Source: JAJDFU01 sp964641965
GTDB lineage: Bacteria > Bacteroidota > Bacteroidia > Chitinophagales > Saprospiraceae
DNA length: 64,000 nucleotides
Reading direction: 5' to 3'
Assembly (NCBI GenBank): GCA_964641965.1
Contig: CAZXLD010000023.1
Location: 10,048-74,047 of the forward strand
Part shown: in pieces, positions 35,984 through 44,768 of the stretch
Layout of the letters: every line of letters starts with the position of its first letter
Position numbering within the stretch: position 1 is the first letter of the stretch
Position numbers and translations under genes: made by a program
The notes under the pieces: generated by a model
What the model was told of the DNA's origin: nothing
Database searches by the model: none
What the model saw: the letters and a program-made list of their open reading frames with translations, nothing else

Positions 35984-37243
35984 TTAGTTCTCGTGTTTAC
36001 GACCTTTTGGCAGGCCTGACTGATAAGCAGCCTCCAATTTTTCTTCTTCCTTGAGTTCCCGGGTCGATTTTTTCTTTTCTTTGAGCACTTTCAAATCCGG
36101 TTGACCAGCGTCTATCCAGGCCGTATACCAACTGCTCCCAATAGCTTGAATGGTAGCCCGCCATCTTTTTTCCACCATGCCTCCCATAGCATCCTGATAC
36201 GCCTTGGCATATTCCCGGCACTGAATGCGGACCGTTTGCCCCAGACGCTCATCAAAGCAAAATTGCTGGTCAGAAGGGTAAGTCTCACTGAGTCGTTTTT
36301 CGATCAGCAACACGGAATCCACCAACTGATGGCTGGTGAGCACTACATCCCAGTAGTAGGTTTCAGGATCTTCTATATAGGAGGCTTTACCTACAAATGA
36401 ATCGTATTCTTCGGCTTCGAATAATTCCGGAATCCGACTTTCCCAAAACCCGTGAATGCCTACCTGATTCGTAAGTTGGCCGTTATAATTCTCCGTAGTG
36501 TGCAAGGGAACGTGCGCATCGCCAATATAATGACCCATTTCGGCCGATAAACGCAAAACTCGATCCAGTTGCTCCTCCCGAAAGGCCTGAGTCAATCGTT
36601 CTTGCATTTGTTTTAGATGATAGGGTACGATGCCATATTCTGAGAAATGATCTATAGCCCGGATTTCCTCAATATCGTCTGGGAGTTCCAGCTCCAGCAG
36701 TACACCAAAGGTATCGGGTTCAATCACCCATTCATCCTCGTAATACTGAGGCAGCACCATATGCCGGACCAACTGGGTTAGGTTTTGTCGGGCCGTGCCG
36801 ATGGTTAACACAGGATCGTCGTCCTCGAATTGGGTTGTCCAATACAGGCTGTCGCTACTCCAAATCGCATCTTCATAATGCCATAATGGAATGGTATCAC
36901 CATCTTCCTCAATGGCAAAAGTCTCCAGGTAACGCGCCAGGGCATCTGGCCATTTTCGGGGCACATCCGGAAAGGGGTACACACCCCAGTGATCGATATC
37001 AATGTAGTGCCGGACAGCTTCATGCCGGGTAGCATAGCGTCGTTTATCCGGGTCTACTGCATGTTCCGTGACAAATTCTATATGCTTCTTAAAAAAACCG
37101 ATCAATTCCGGAGGCAGGGTAAATACAGCCAATCGGTTTAACCGACGGTGCCCATAAAATCCCCAAGGATTCTCCGATGGCGATAAAGCCATAGAAGGCA
37201 AAACAGAAAACAACAAAACCACCAGCAGCAATCGCGTATTCAT
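35984..37243 (-). CDS. Secreted zinc-dependent phospholipase C/P1-nuclease-like hydrolase
   Basis: 419 aa with a signal peptide (about 1-19). The mature N-terminus starts WGFYGHRRLNRLAVF, placing a Trp and His where the phospholipase C/S1-P1 nuclease superfamily coordinates zinc. Further candidate ligands are HYIDIDHWG, MGHYIGDAHVPLHT and the GIHGFWESRIPE stretch. The C-terminal 30 residues are very basic and Lys-rich. It is exported and likely cleaves phosphodiesters, releasing phosphate or head groups; the actual substrate is unknown. It heads a minus-strand run with DUF368, aroE and proline dehydrogenase. Confidence 0.82.
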   Translation of the reverse strand: MNTRLLLVVLLFSVLPSMALSPSENPWGFYGHRRLNRLAVFTLPPELIGFFKKHIEFVTEHAVDPDKRRYATRHEAVRHYIDIDHWGVYPFPDVPRKWPDALARYLETFAIEEDGDTIPLWHYEDAIWSSDSLYWTTQFEDDDPVLTIGTARQNLTQLVRHMVLPQYYEDEWVIEPDTFGVLLELELPDDIEEIRAIDHFSEYGIVPYHLKQMQERLTQAFREEQLDRVLRLSAEMGHYIGDAHVPLHTTENYNGQLTNQVGIHGFWESRIPELFEAEEYDSFVGKASYIEDPETYYWDVVLTSHQLVDSVLLIEKRLSETYPSDQQFCFDERLGQTVRIQCREYAKAYQDAMGGMVEKRWRATIQAIGSSWYTAWIDAGQPDLKVLKEKKKSTRELKEEEKLEAAYQSGLPKGRKHEN

Positions 37244-37490
37244 GAGAATAAAGATAAGCTCTGCAAAAAGGCCAACGGGTAGACTACCTAACTGACCTTA
37301 TGCAAATTCTATAATTACGACCTTGAGTAAGCCAACATTATGCTTCCAATTCAATAAGACCTTGGAAAATTAGAGGATAGATCTTAGGTGTAAAAATTTG
37401 ATTTTCAGACAAATAGCCCATCCAACATCTACTATCCAACCGCAAGGAGTCCATTTATAGGATACCAAAATGGCGCTTGACATCAGTTAC

Positions 37491-39218
37491 CTAATTAGCA
37501 AAGCGCCTTCTCCGGATCCAATTATATACCAACCCAAAAATAAGCAACAATGCCAAGGGAACCCCAATATTAAACACCTGCCAAAACCTGGCTTCCGAAC
37601 TAGTCCGTGCTTTATCCAGTAACCGGAGCTTTATTTCTTTATTTCGGGCTTCAATAACCCCGTTAGGATCAACCATATACTCGATAGCATTAACCAGAAA
37701 ATCCTGGTTGGCAAAGGTGAAGCGTTCAAAACTGTTGTAGCCTAGGGGTTCCGGCCGTTGCTCCCTGGGATTGATCGGATTCTTAGCCACATCTCCATCC
37801 GCAACCACAAGCATGGCATTGGGTGGACTTTGCTCAACAAAAGCTTGCTCCGATGGGGTATTTCGAGTAGGCAAGGGTCTGTTTGCATAGAGCGAGGAGA
37901 AGGTTCCTTCCAAAAGCACAGCGAGGGGTTGACCCGGTTGATTGAACTTTTGAGGATCAAGCCCATACCGAAGAAATTCAAAACTCAGGGACCTGGGAAG
38001 GCTTTGAATAAGGGAATTATCGGAGCTCTCCAATAAAACCCTCTTGGATAAGGCCGGCTTGGTACGTATGGCAGTATCCAACTGACCGGCAAAGTAAAAA
38101 TTGACCGGATCCAGGTTTTTGACGACCGGATGCGAAGAGGTAGGCACGGAGACAATGTGGTATGGATAGGGAAACAACTCCAACTGAGCCTGATTTCCTA
38201 CCACCCCGGTTGCCAATGGAATGCGAGAACATTGCAGATCTAATACTAGGTTAGGTTCGATGCGTACCCCATAGCGAAAGATGAGATCATCCAGATTGAG
38301 CTCGTACGGGCGAGGCAAAAACTCGGCCCGGGTTTGTAAGCTATCCAGCGTAACAGCAGCCGGATCCAGCAGCCAGATCACTTTCCCACCATGCATGATA
38401 TATTGATCAATCTTGAATTTCTCTGGTTCTGAAAACGGCTGTTGTGGTTTGGCCACGATTAATACGGAAATCGCCTCGGGAATGAAACTGACGCTATCCA
38501 ATATGATACGCCCGGTATTGTAATACTGCCGCAGCCCCCGTTCCAATCCAAAGGTTTCGACCGGCTCCAGTTCCTGATGGCCGGTCGTAAAAGCAACCGT
38601 CGGTTGCTCTTCGAATTGGGCTTTCTGGATCGCATTGGCGAGCTTGTACTCCAACAGGATAATGGAGTTGTTGAGCGGAATTTCCGGATTGATCCCCGGA
38701 TTATTGTTTTCTAATAAATTGACCGCTACGATCCGCCCTTGGTACCGAACTACGGCATAGGGAAAAATCTGTTTTTCCGATCGACTATCCGCCTCTACTT
38801 CCGAAAGAGTAACCGGGTTGATTCCGTATTCGCGCAGGTTTTCCCGGCGTTCGTTTTTTTCCTCTACGGTCCCTTCATTCGGATCCAGAAACGTATAATC
38901 AATCCGGCTATTCTCCGACCGAAACTGGACCAGCATATCGCGCGTAGCCTCTTGCAACCTCCGGAAACTGGGAGGCAGATCACCTTCCAGCAATACCTGT
39001 ACCAGGATATTTCGATCAATTTCCCGGAGCAACTCCCGAGTAGGGTCTGTGAGTGAGTACCGCTTTTCTTCCGTCAAATCCAATTTGAAATAAAAGGGCT
39101 GTTCCCCCAGTCGTAGGTTTCCGAGCACATTGATCAGGATCAATAGACCGACCCCGAGAAGGATTCGAACTTGTAAAGGTGATAAAAAGGAGGACTGCTT
39201 TTCTTCCATGAATGCCAA
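37491..39218 (-). CDS. gldG: Gliding-motility ABC transporter auxiliary protein GldG
   Basis: 575 aa, close to the Flavobacterium protein. A first transmembrane segment at about residues 14-33 is followed by the family opening YFKLDLTEEKRYSLTDPTRELLREID. A large periplasmic GldG/IFT52-like domain follows (GKVIWLLDPAAVTLDSL, YGVRIEPNLVLDL), and a C-terminal helix ends YNWIRRRRF. With GldF and GldA it makes an ABC transporter associated with gliding in Bacteroidota. It starts 11 nt after gldF. The 248-nt stretch 37244-37490 downstream shows no gene. Confidence 0.95.
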   Translation of the reverse strand: MAFMEEKQSSFLSPLQVRILLGVGLLILINVLGNLRLGEQPFYFKLDLTEEKRYSLTDPTRELLREIDRNILVQVLLEGDLPPSFRRLQEATRDMLVQFRSENSRIDYTFLDPNEGTVEEKNERRENLREYGINPVTLSEVEADSRSEKQIFPYAVVRYQGRIVAVNLLENNNPGINPEIPLNNSIILLEYKLANAIQKAQFEEQPTVAFTTGHQELEPVETFGLERGLRQYYNTGRIILDSVSFIPEAISVLIVAKPQQPFSEPEKFKIDQYIMHGGKVIWLLDPAAVTLDSLQTRAEFLPRPYELNLDDLIFRYGVRIEPNLVLDLQCSRIPLATGVVGNQAQLELFPYPYHIVSVPTSSHPVVKNLDPVNFYFAGQLDTAIRTKPALSKRVLLESSDNSLIQSLPRSLSFEFLRYGLDPQKFNQPGQPLAVLLEGTFSSLYANRPLPTRNTPSEQAFVEQSPPNAMLVVADGDVAKNPINPREQRPEPLGYNSFERFTFANQDFLVNAIEYMVDPNGVIEARNKEIKLRLLDKARTSSEARFWQVFNIGVPLALLLIFGLVYNWIRRRRFAN

Positions 39219-39229
39219 TTCTGTAGACT

Positions 39230-39961
39230 TTAGCCTTTGCGCTGCTCAATACTCCAGCGGGTGAAGAGTAAAAACCCAATGGTGATGGATAAGAAATACA
39301 ACATATCCCTGGAATCAATCAAACCTCGACTGATGGACTCGTAATGATGTGCCATACCCAGTTTTTGAATGAAGGTCTCGAGGTTACCGGAAATGGAGGG
39401 CAAGCCCGAAATAAAATCGAATCCGTAATACAAGGAAAAGCCGGTAAACGTAGCCATGATAAACGCTACAATCTGGTTTTTGGTAAGCGAAGATGCCCAA
39501 ACACCTATGGCCACCCAGGCAGCCACCAACGAGATCAAACCCAGGTAAGACCCAACCGTGCCGCCAATATCCAGATTACCGATTGGTGCACCTAATTGAT
39601 AAACCGTGTAGAAATAGAGCAAGCTGGGCAACAAGGCAAACAAGACCAGAGAAAAACTGGCCAGGAACTTTCCCAGGATAATTGATTCCATGGTTATAGG
39701 CCTAGTACCTAACAGTTCAAGCGTTCCCTCCTGATTTTCTTCGGCAAAAGACCGCATGGTGATAGCCGGAATCAGGAATACCAGAATGGTGGGGACCATA
39801 TCGAAAAAAGTCTCCAGGGTAGCGTAGTTATAGGTCAGGATACTGGTTTCGGGGAACACAAATAGAAATAATCCAATCACCAGGATAAACAACCCGATCA
39901 CCAGATAGCCGATCAGGGAGCTAAAGAATACATTAAGTTCTTTTCGGAAAAGAGCCAGCAT
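39230..39961 (-). CDS. gldF: Gliding-motility ABC transporter permease GldF
   Basis: 243 aa with six predicted transmembrane helices of the ABC-2 type. The family motif MRSFAEENQEGTLELLGTRPI lies after the second helix, and the length equals that of Flavobacterium GldF (241). It pairs with GldG directly downstream and with the ATPase GldA at 41186-42094. Upstream, 39962-40248 holds no recognised gene; only AT-rich sequence is seen. Confidence 0.95.
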   Translation of the reverse strand: MLALFRKELNVFFSSLIGYLVIGLFILVIGLFLFVFPETSILTYNYATLETFFDMVPTILVFLIPAITMRSFAEENQEGTLELLGTRPITMESIILGKFLASFSLVLFALLPSLLYFYTVYQLGAPIGNLDIGGTVGSYLGLISLVAAWVAIGVWASSLTKNQIVAFIMATFTGFSLYYGFDFISGLPSISGNLETFIQKLGMAHHYESISRGLIDSRDMLYFLSITIGFLLFTRWSIEQRKG

Positions 39962-40248
39962 AGGCTTAGAAATAGATCATTCGTAGGTGATAATAAATAA
40001 CTGATGTTACCCACCAATTCAACGATTCGAAATAGACTTTAGATAATTAGATGGCAGGTGGTCTATCTAGAGGATTACCAATTTTTTACCGCCTAAAAAA
40101 ATCTGCAGTCTAATGTCTCTTTCATTTGAAAGTGTAGTTTTTACATTTGGCATCCCATCAACATGGAATTTGCATAAGATCGGTCACTCATTGAAACGCA
40201 AAGAAGCTAACCAAGTAAGATAACGGACGAGCTATAAATCTAAATTGT

Positions 40249-40932
40249 TTATTCTTCTTCATTCATTATATACACCGGATTTCGATCATCGTATATCAAA
40301 ACTCCTTTAAAGAGGCGTTCTTCAGCTTCTTCTGGGGATAAATTCCGATAGGTCCGATGCAGCACGGGGTCATCCTGGATGAGCTCCAAAAAATTTTTCA
40401 GTGTAAACGGAATAATTTCGCCTGTTGCGAAAGGAATCAAATATTTAAACCAAAGTGTGAGGGGTTTTTCTACACTTCCCTCCCGAAAGGGTAAACCGGT
40501 GAGTGGATTATAGGCTGCCATTTTTACCTCCTCAACCGTATCGACAGCTACTTCAAAAAAACAGAGCTTGCCCCGTAACCGCAGAGCTGTAAAGGAAGGC
40601 AAAGGTTTACGAGATAATGAAGAATCAACCTGGATGTAGGGAATGCCCTGTAGGGTCAGTCCCCAAAGAGACTCTACCGGTATGGGTTCGCCATTCCTGG
40701 AAATGACACGCTCTACTTGAATGAGAAAGGTCTGCGGATTACTGGCCAATGAAATGCGAATATCCTCCCAAAGATATTTAGGCTTATTCTGCTGGAATTC
40801 TTCGAAGGAGGTATACAGGCCGTCTGTAAACTTGAAATTTTTTGTAACCAGGGTGCTATCCGGTTGACTAAATCCCAATAAAGGAATCGATACAAGCAAT
40901 ACAATTATCCTCATTGCGCGCTTAAACGTCAT
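40249..40932 (-). CDS. Secreted protein of unknown family between gldA and gldF
   Basis: 227 aa with a signal peptide (about 1-22, ending LLGFSQ). The mature N-terminus FKFTDGLYTSFEEFQQNKPKY is a pattern I have seen in unknown secreted Bacteroidota proteins, followed by a mixed alpha/beta region (PYIQVDSSLSRK, LCFFEVAVDT) and an acidic end. No enzyme motif. It lies on the same strand between gldA (254 nt upstream) and gldF (287 nt downstream). These gaps argue against a tight operon; a gliding role is only a guess. Confidence 0.75.
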   Translation of the reverse strand: MTFKRAMRIIVLLVSIPLLGFSQPDSTLVTKNFKFTDGLYTSFEEFQQNKPKYLWEDIRISLASNPQTFLIQVERVISRNGEPIPVESLWGLTLQGIPYIQVDSSLSRKPLPSFTALRLRGKLCFFEVAVDTVEEVKMAAYNPLTGLPFREGSVEKPLTLWFKYLIPFATGEIIPFTLKNFLELIQDDPVLHRTYRNLSPEEAEERLFKGVLIYDDRNPVYIMNEEE

Positions 40933-41185
40933 TATTTAAACGAAGTTACGGTTCTAAGTTTAGATCCGGCTATCGAAATCGAGTTTGCTCACAGATGGCC
41001 ATCCTTCGATCGGCAAGAAGAGGTGTTGGATGGGCTTCGTTATGCTCAGACTAAGATGGTTCCAAATCCTCAGCATTGGGGATGTTGACGCCAAATATCC
41101 AACACATTAGAGCAGCATACCGTAATCAAGGCTAGTTGCTCCCAAGGCCAAAGTCATGTCAAGCCAAAGGAACCGGGACTGATCC

Positions 41186-42094
41186 CTAATTCCTCGTCAA
41201 CTGCTGAAACACCTCCTCTACATTAAATTCCTCCCTTTGCATACCCAACAAGACCCATTTTTGTTTGACAGCATACTCAAAAATCCCCGCACGAATGTCA
41301 GCTGAACTACCGGATTGGAGGCGCCAACGATGCTGCCCAAGCGACTCTGCCAGCTGTACACCGGGGATTTGCTCCAACTCGGACCGGCTTACGTCCTGTT
41401 CAAGTTCGATCGACACTACAGTATTTCCATCTACCTTTCGGCTGAGCAGTTCGATGGGATCATCCGCTACCAATTGCCCTCGGTTCAGAATGATTACCCG
41501 ATCGCATAAGGCCTGCACCTCCTGCATGATGTGCGAGGAAAAGATGATGGTTTTCTCTTGGCCGATCGACCGGATTAAATTCCGGATCTCTGCCAACTGA
41601 TTGGGATCCAGTCCGGAGGTGGGCTCATCCAGGATCAGGATCTCCGGATCGTGGAGTAAGGCCTGTGCTAGCCCAACCCGCTGTCGATACCCTTTAGATA
41701 AAGCTCCAATTGGCTTTCGACTTTCGAGGGTTAGGCCAGTCAGCTCGATCATCTCCTCTACCCGATCTTTTGGATGTTTGATTTTATGCATCCCGGCCAA
41801 AAACCGGAGGTATTCCCGCACATACATGTGGAGATAAAGTGGATTGTGTTCCGGCAAGTAGCCGATCTTCTTCCGTACCTCGATGGGTTGTTCCCGGATG
41901 TCATACCCACAAACCGTTGCAGTGCCGGAAGTCGGCCCCAGGTAAGTGGTGAGCATCTTCATAGTCGTCGTCTTCCCAGCTCCGTTCGGCCCTAAAAACC
42001 CTAAAATCTCGCCCGGATGTGCTTGAAAGGACAGGGCATCTACGGCAGTCTGCGCACCATAAACTTTGGTCAATGCCTGGACGTCTACCGTCAT
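41186..42094 (-). CDS. gldA: Gliding-motility ABC transporter ATPase GldA
   Basis: 302 aa. The Walker A motif is LGPNGAGKTTTMKML, the ABC signature is GALSKGYRQRVGLAQAL, and the Walker B is ILILDEPTSGLDPNQ with the switch His in IIFSSHIMQEV. A C-terminal regulatory region of about 85 residues is typical of DrrA/GldA-type ATPases. It couples ATP hydrolysis to the GldF/GldG membrane part. The symbol rests on the presence of gldF and gldG nearby, because the ATPase alone resembles many ABC-2 exporters. Confidence 0.9.
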   Translation of the reverse strand: MTVDVQALTKVYGAQTAVDALSFQAHPGEILGFLGPNGAGKTTTMKMLTTYLGPTSGTATVCGYDIREQPIEVRKKIGYLPEHNPLYLHMYVREYLRFLAGMHKIKHPKDRVEEMIELTGLTLESRKPIGALSKGYRQRVGLAQALLHDPEILILDEPTSGLDPNQLAEIRNLIRSIGQEKTIIFSSHIMQEVQALCDRVIILNRGQLVADDPIELLSRKVDGNTVVSIELEQDVSRSELEQIPGVQLAESLGQHRWRLQSGSSADIRAGIFEYAVKQKWVLLGMQREEFNVEEVFQQLTRN

Positions 42095-42218
42095 AAATCA
42101 AGTGTTAATCAAAAAGAAACTGAAAAATAAGGAGATTTCGTATCCAACCCGATATCGCCACATTCCAGCATCCTTGAAATGCCGAAACCTCAAATCGCCA
42201 CCTCTCATCAATACACAA

Positions 42219-43130
42219 TCAAGAGAACTGCTTCAAATATTCGGCTCCTACTTTTGCACTTTGGATGGGAGTTGAATTATCGTAGCGTTCCTGCTCCAGG
42301 ATGAAGTACCGCATCCCTTGTTCGTGAGCCACCTGCAAAATGGAAGGAAAATCAATGCTCCCGGTACCCAGATCGCAGGAGGCATCCTTTTCGCTGGGCG
42401 AAACATTTTTCATGCGATCCTTGATATGGGATAAGGTCCAGCGCCCTGGGTATTTTTTCAACCACTGGACGGGATCAGCTCCGGCAGTAACCACCCAATA
42501 AATATCCATCTCAAAGTCGACCGACTCGGGATCCGTACGCTCCATCATCAAATCCTGTGGAAGTGCACCGTCCAACGTTTCAAATGAATAACCATGGTTA
42601 TGATAGGCGAAGCGCAAGCCGTTTTGCTTACAGATGGCCCCACAGGTATTGAATTGGTCGGCCAATCGCTTAAACTCATCCATCGACTCCTGAGGGCCCA
42701 CCCAGGGACAGACCAAATATTGTAGTCCGGCTTCGGCCGCCGCCGCCGCCTTGGCTTCAAAGTCTTCGTTGATATTGCAGTGGCTGGACACGACCGTCAG
42801 GCCTTGATCGGCACAATAGGTCTTGAATTCCATAGGCCCCATGCTCCAAAACATGCCGGCCTCTCCCTCATAGCTTTCAATCTGCGTATAGCCCATGGCA
42901 CCGACCTGCTTCAAGATGCCTTTGGGATCTTTCGGCAATACATCGCGCAGGGTATACAATTGAATCCCAAATTGGTCCAGCTTCAGATCCGTGGTCATTT
43001 GATCTGCCACTTCAGTAACAGTTGCTGTCGACTTCGGGCTGTTGGAGCAGGCCCAGGCAGGCAGCACTACAGCTCCGGTTGCGATTTTGGTGGTAGTGGC
43101 CAGGAATTGGCGACGAGGTTGTTGCTTCAT
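42219..43130 (-). CDS. Tat-exported sugar-phosphate isomerase/epimerase-like TIM-barrel protein
   Basis: 303 aa from the ATG at 43130. An in-frame extension to 43265 only translates the heptamer repeat and is rejected. The N-terminus has a twin-arginine signal (QPRRQFLATTTK). The rest is an AP-endonuclease-2/xylose-isomerase-like barrel: FGIQLYTLRDVL, YTQIESYEG, VSSHCNI, FAYHNHGYSFE, FEMDIYWVVTAG, SHIKDR and FILEQERYD. These contain metal-ligand His, Glu and Asp positions. Substrate unknown; periplasmic sugar conversion is the usual assignment. Folding before export fits the Tat signal. Confidence 0.85.
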   Translation of the reverse strand: MKQQPRRQFLATTTKIATGAVVLPAWACSNSPKSTATVTEVADQMTTDLKLDQFGIQLYTLRDVLPKDPKGILKQVGAMGYTQIESYEGEAGMFWSMGPMEFKTYCADQGLTVVSSHCNINEDFEAKAAAAAEAGLQYLVCPWVGPQESMDEFKRLADQFNTCGAICKQNGLRFAYHNHGYSFETLDGALPQDLMMERTDPESVDFEMDIYWVVTAGADPVQWLKKYPGRWTLSHIKDRMKNVSPSEKDASCDLGTGSIDFPSILQVAHEQGMRYFILEQERYDNSTPIQSAKVGAEYLKQFS

Positions 43131-43171
43131 GCGATTAGGTTTTGGGAAATATAGGCATTTTCGCGCTAGGC

Positions 43172-43258
43172 GGGGGACGGGGGACGGGGGACGGTGCACG
43201 GCAGACGGTGCACGGCAGACGGTTGACGGTGCACGGCAGACTGGGGACGGCAGACGGT
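43172..43258. repeat. Heptanucleotide tandem repeat, about 12 units of GGnnnAC
   Basis: Units in order are three GGGGGAC, then GGTGCAC and GGCAGAC alternating with GGTTGAC and TGGGGAC variants, all 7 nt long and in register. It lies in the 5' region of the Tat TIM-barrel gene, on the side of its promoter. It has no spacers, so it is not a CRISPR array. Confidence 0.9.
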
Positions 43259-43392
43259 CTCGCAAAAGATTGGTGCTTCGCGTTGATGCTTTCGGGATGA
43301 ATGACCTAGGTAAAACAACAGAATAATTTCTAGAATAACGGGTTAGCCCATTAAAGCATTAGCCTATCAACCCTTCCGTTTCCTAAAACACA

Positions 43393-43427
43393 CTTCTGCT
43401 TCCTGCCCTTTACCTTCTGCCAACTAC
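43393..43427. repeat. Short heptanucleotide-periodic tract (CTTCTGC type)
   Basis: Five consecutive 7-mers: CTTCTGC, TTCCTGC, CCTTTAC, CTTCTGC, CAACTAC. It lies 42 nt upstream of the aminotransferase start. It has a different consensus from the 43172 array but the same period. Confidence 0.7.
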
Positions 43428-43469
43428 CGCTTTTTTCCTACATTAAGTACAGGAACGAACATCGGCACT

Positions 43470-44729
43470 ATGGACAAACGCACTTTCCTGCAACACCTGG
43501 GTTTTGGCGCCCTCGCCCTACCTTCTTTTTTCAAGCAACTTGATCAGCTTATTCAGCCGGTGTCCGAGCTGCATCCCGACCTACTCGCTCAAGATGAATC
43601 CTTCTGGCTGCAAATCCGCGCCGGCTACCGACTCAAGCCGGATTACATCAACCTGGAAAGCGGTTATTATTGCATGTTGCCGCAAGAAATCCTCGAAGCC
43701 CATCTTCACCATGTGCGGGAAGTGAATTACCAGCATTCGTATTATATGCGGACTGTACAATGGGACAACAAGCGCATGGTACAGAAAAAGCTGGCCCAAC
43801 TGGCCGATTGTGAGCCAGACGAGTTGGTAATCACCCGAAACACTACGGAATCCCTGGATCTGATCATTGCCGGCATGCCCTGGAAAATGGGCGATGAAGC
43901 CATCATGGCCGAACAAGATTACGGGGCCATGCTCGATCAGTTTGAGTTGCAGGAGAAACGACACGGGGTCAAGAATGTCCGGGTCTCCATTCCCAATCAC
44001 CCCATTTCCGACGATGATATCGTCAATCTGTACGCCAACGCCATTACGGATAAGACCCGCTTGCTGATGGTCTGCCACGTGGTGAATATTACCGGGCAGA
44101 TACTGCCCATCCGGAAGATCGTGGACATGGCCCACCGCAAAGGGGTAGAGGTAATGGTAGATGGCGCGCACGCCTTTGCCCAGATTCAATTTTCACTGCG
44201 AGAATTGGATTGCGATTATTACGGAGCTAGCCTCCACAAATGGCTGAGTGCACCCCTAGGAGCGGGAATCTTATTTGTAAAAAAGGAAAAGGTCCCTCAG
44301 ATCTGGCCTCTATTTGCTGAAATGGGCCGCAAGGAAGATGACATTCGCCGCCTGAATCACACTGGTACCCACCCGGTGCATACCGACCTGGCTATCCTGA
44401 ATGCGCTCGAGTTTTATCAACGATTAGGACCGGAACGCAAAGAAGCCCGGCTCCGCTACCTGCAGCATTACTGGACTAGCCGGGTGCGAGAACTACCTCA
44501 CGTAACCGTCAATACACCTGCTGATCGAAACCGCCATTGCGCTATCGGAAACGTAGGGATCAAGGGGATGGGCCCCAGTACGCTGGCCAAAAAATTGATG
44601 CAGGAACACCGAATTTGGACGGTCGCCATCAATCGCCCGGGTGTACAGGGTGTGCGCGTCACCCCCAATGTGTATACGACTATGGAGGAGTTGGATGTAT
44701 TGATTGAAGCGATTGAGTCGATGGGTTGA
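43470..44729 (+). CDS. Class V PLP-dependent aminotransferase-like enzyme with N-terminal signal-like segment
   Basis: 419 aa. The fold-type I motifs are YINLESGYYCML, ITRNTTESLDLIIAGM, VMVDGAHAFAQIQF (PLP Asp) and YGASLHKWLSAPLGAGIL with the Schiff-base Lys. This group includes isopenicillin N epimerase-like and cysteine-desulfurase-like enzymes; the substrate is not readable and no Cys loop for desulfuration is obvious. The N-terminus (KRTFLQHLGFGALALP) resembles a Tat/Sec signal (only a KR pair), so export is possible. It ends 39 nt before a convergent gene. Confidence 0.86.
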   Translation: MDKRTFLQHLGFGALALPSFFKQLDQLIQPVSELHPDLLAQDESFWLQIRAGYRLKPDYINLESGYYCMLPQEILEAHLHHVREVNYQHSYYMRTVQWDNKRMVQKKLAQLADCEPDELVITRNTTESLDLIIAGMPWKMGDEAIMAEQDYGAMLDQFELQEKRHGVKNVRVSIPNHPISDDDIVNLYANAITDKTRLLMVCHVVNITGQILPIRKIVDMAHRKGVEVMVDGAHAFAQIQFSLRELDCDYYGASLHKWLSAPLGAGILFVKKEKVPQIWPLFAEMGRKEDDIRRLNHTGTHPVHTDLAILNALEFYQRLGPERKEARLRYLQHYWTSRVRELPHVTVNTPADRNRHCAIGNVGIKGMGPSTLAKKLMQEHRIWTVAINRPGVQGVRVTPNVYTTMEELDVLIEAIESMG

Positions 44730-44768
44730 TTCAATGTCGCCATGCCGCGATGTCACGATATTACTATA

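Noticed and set aside
43172..43258. CRISPR array
   Set aside because: The period is 7 nt with no spacers and no cas genes nearby; it is a simple tandem array.
43131..43265. N-terminal extension of the Tat TIM-barrel protein through the heptamer array
   Set aside because: The added 45 residues are only a translation of the 7-nt repeat, and the twin-arginine signal begins exactly at the internal Met.
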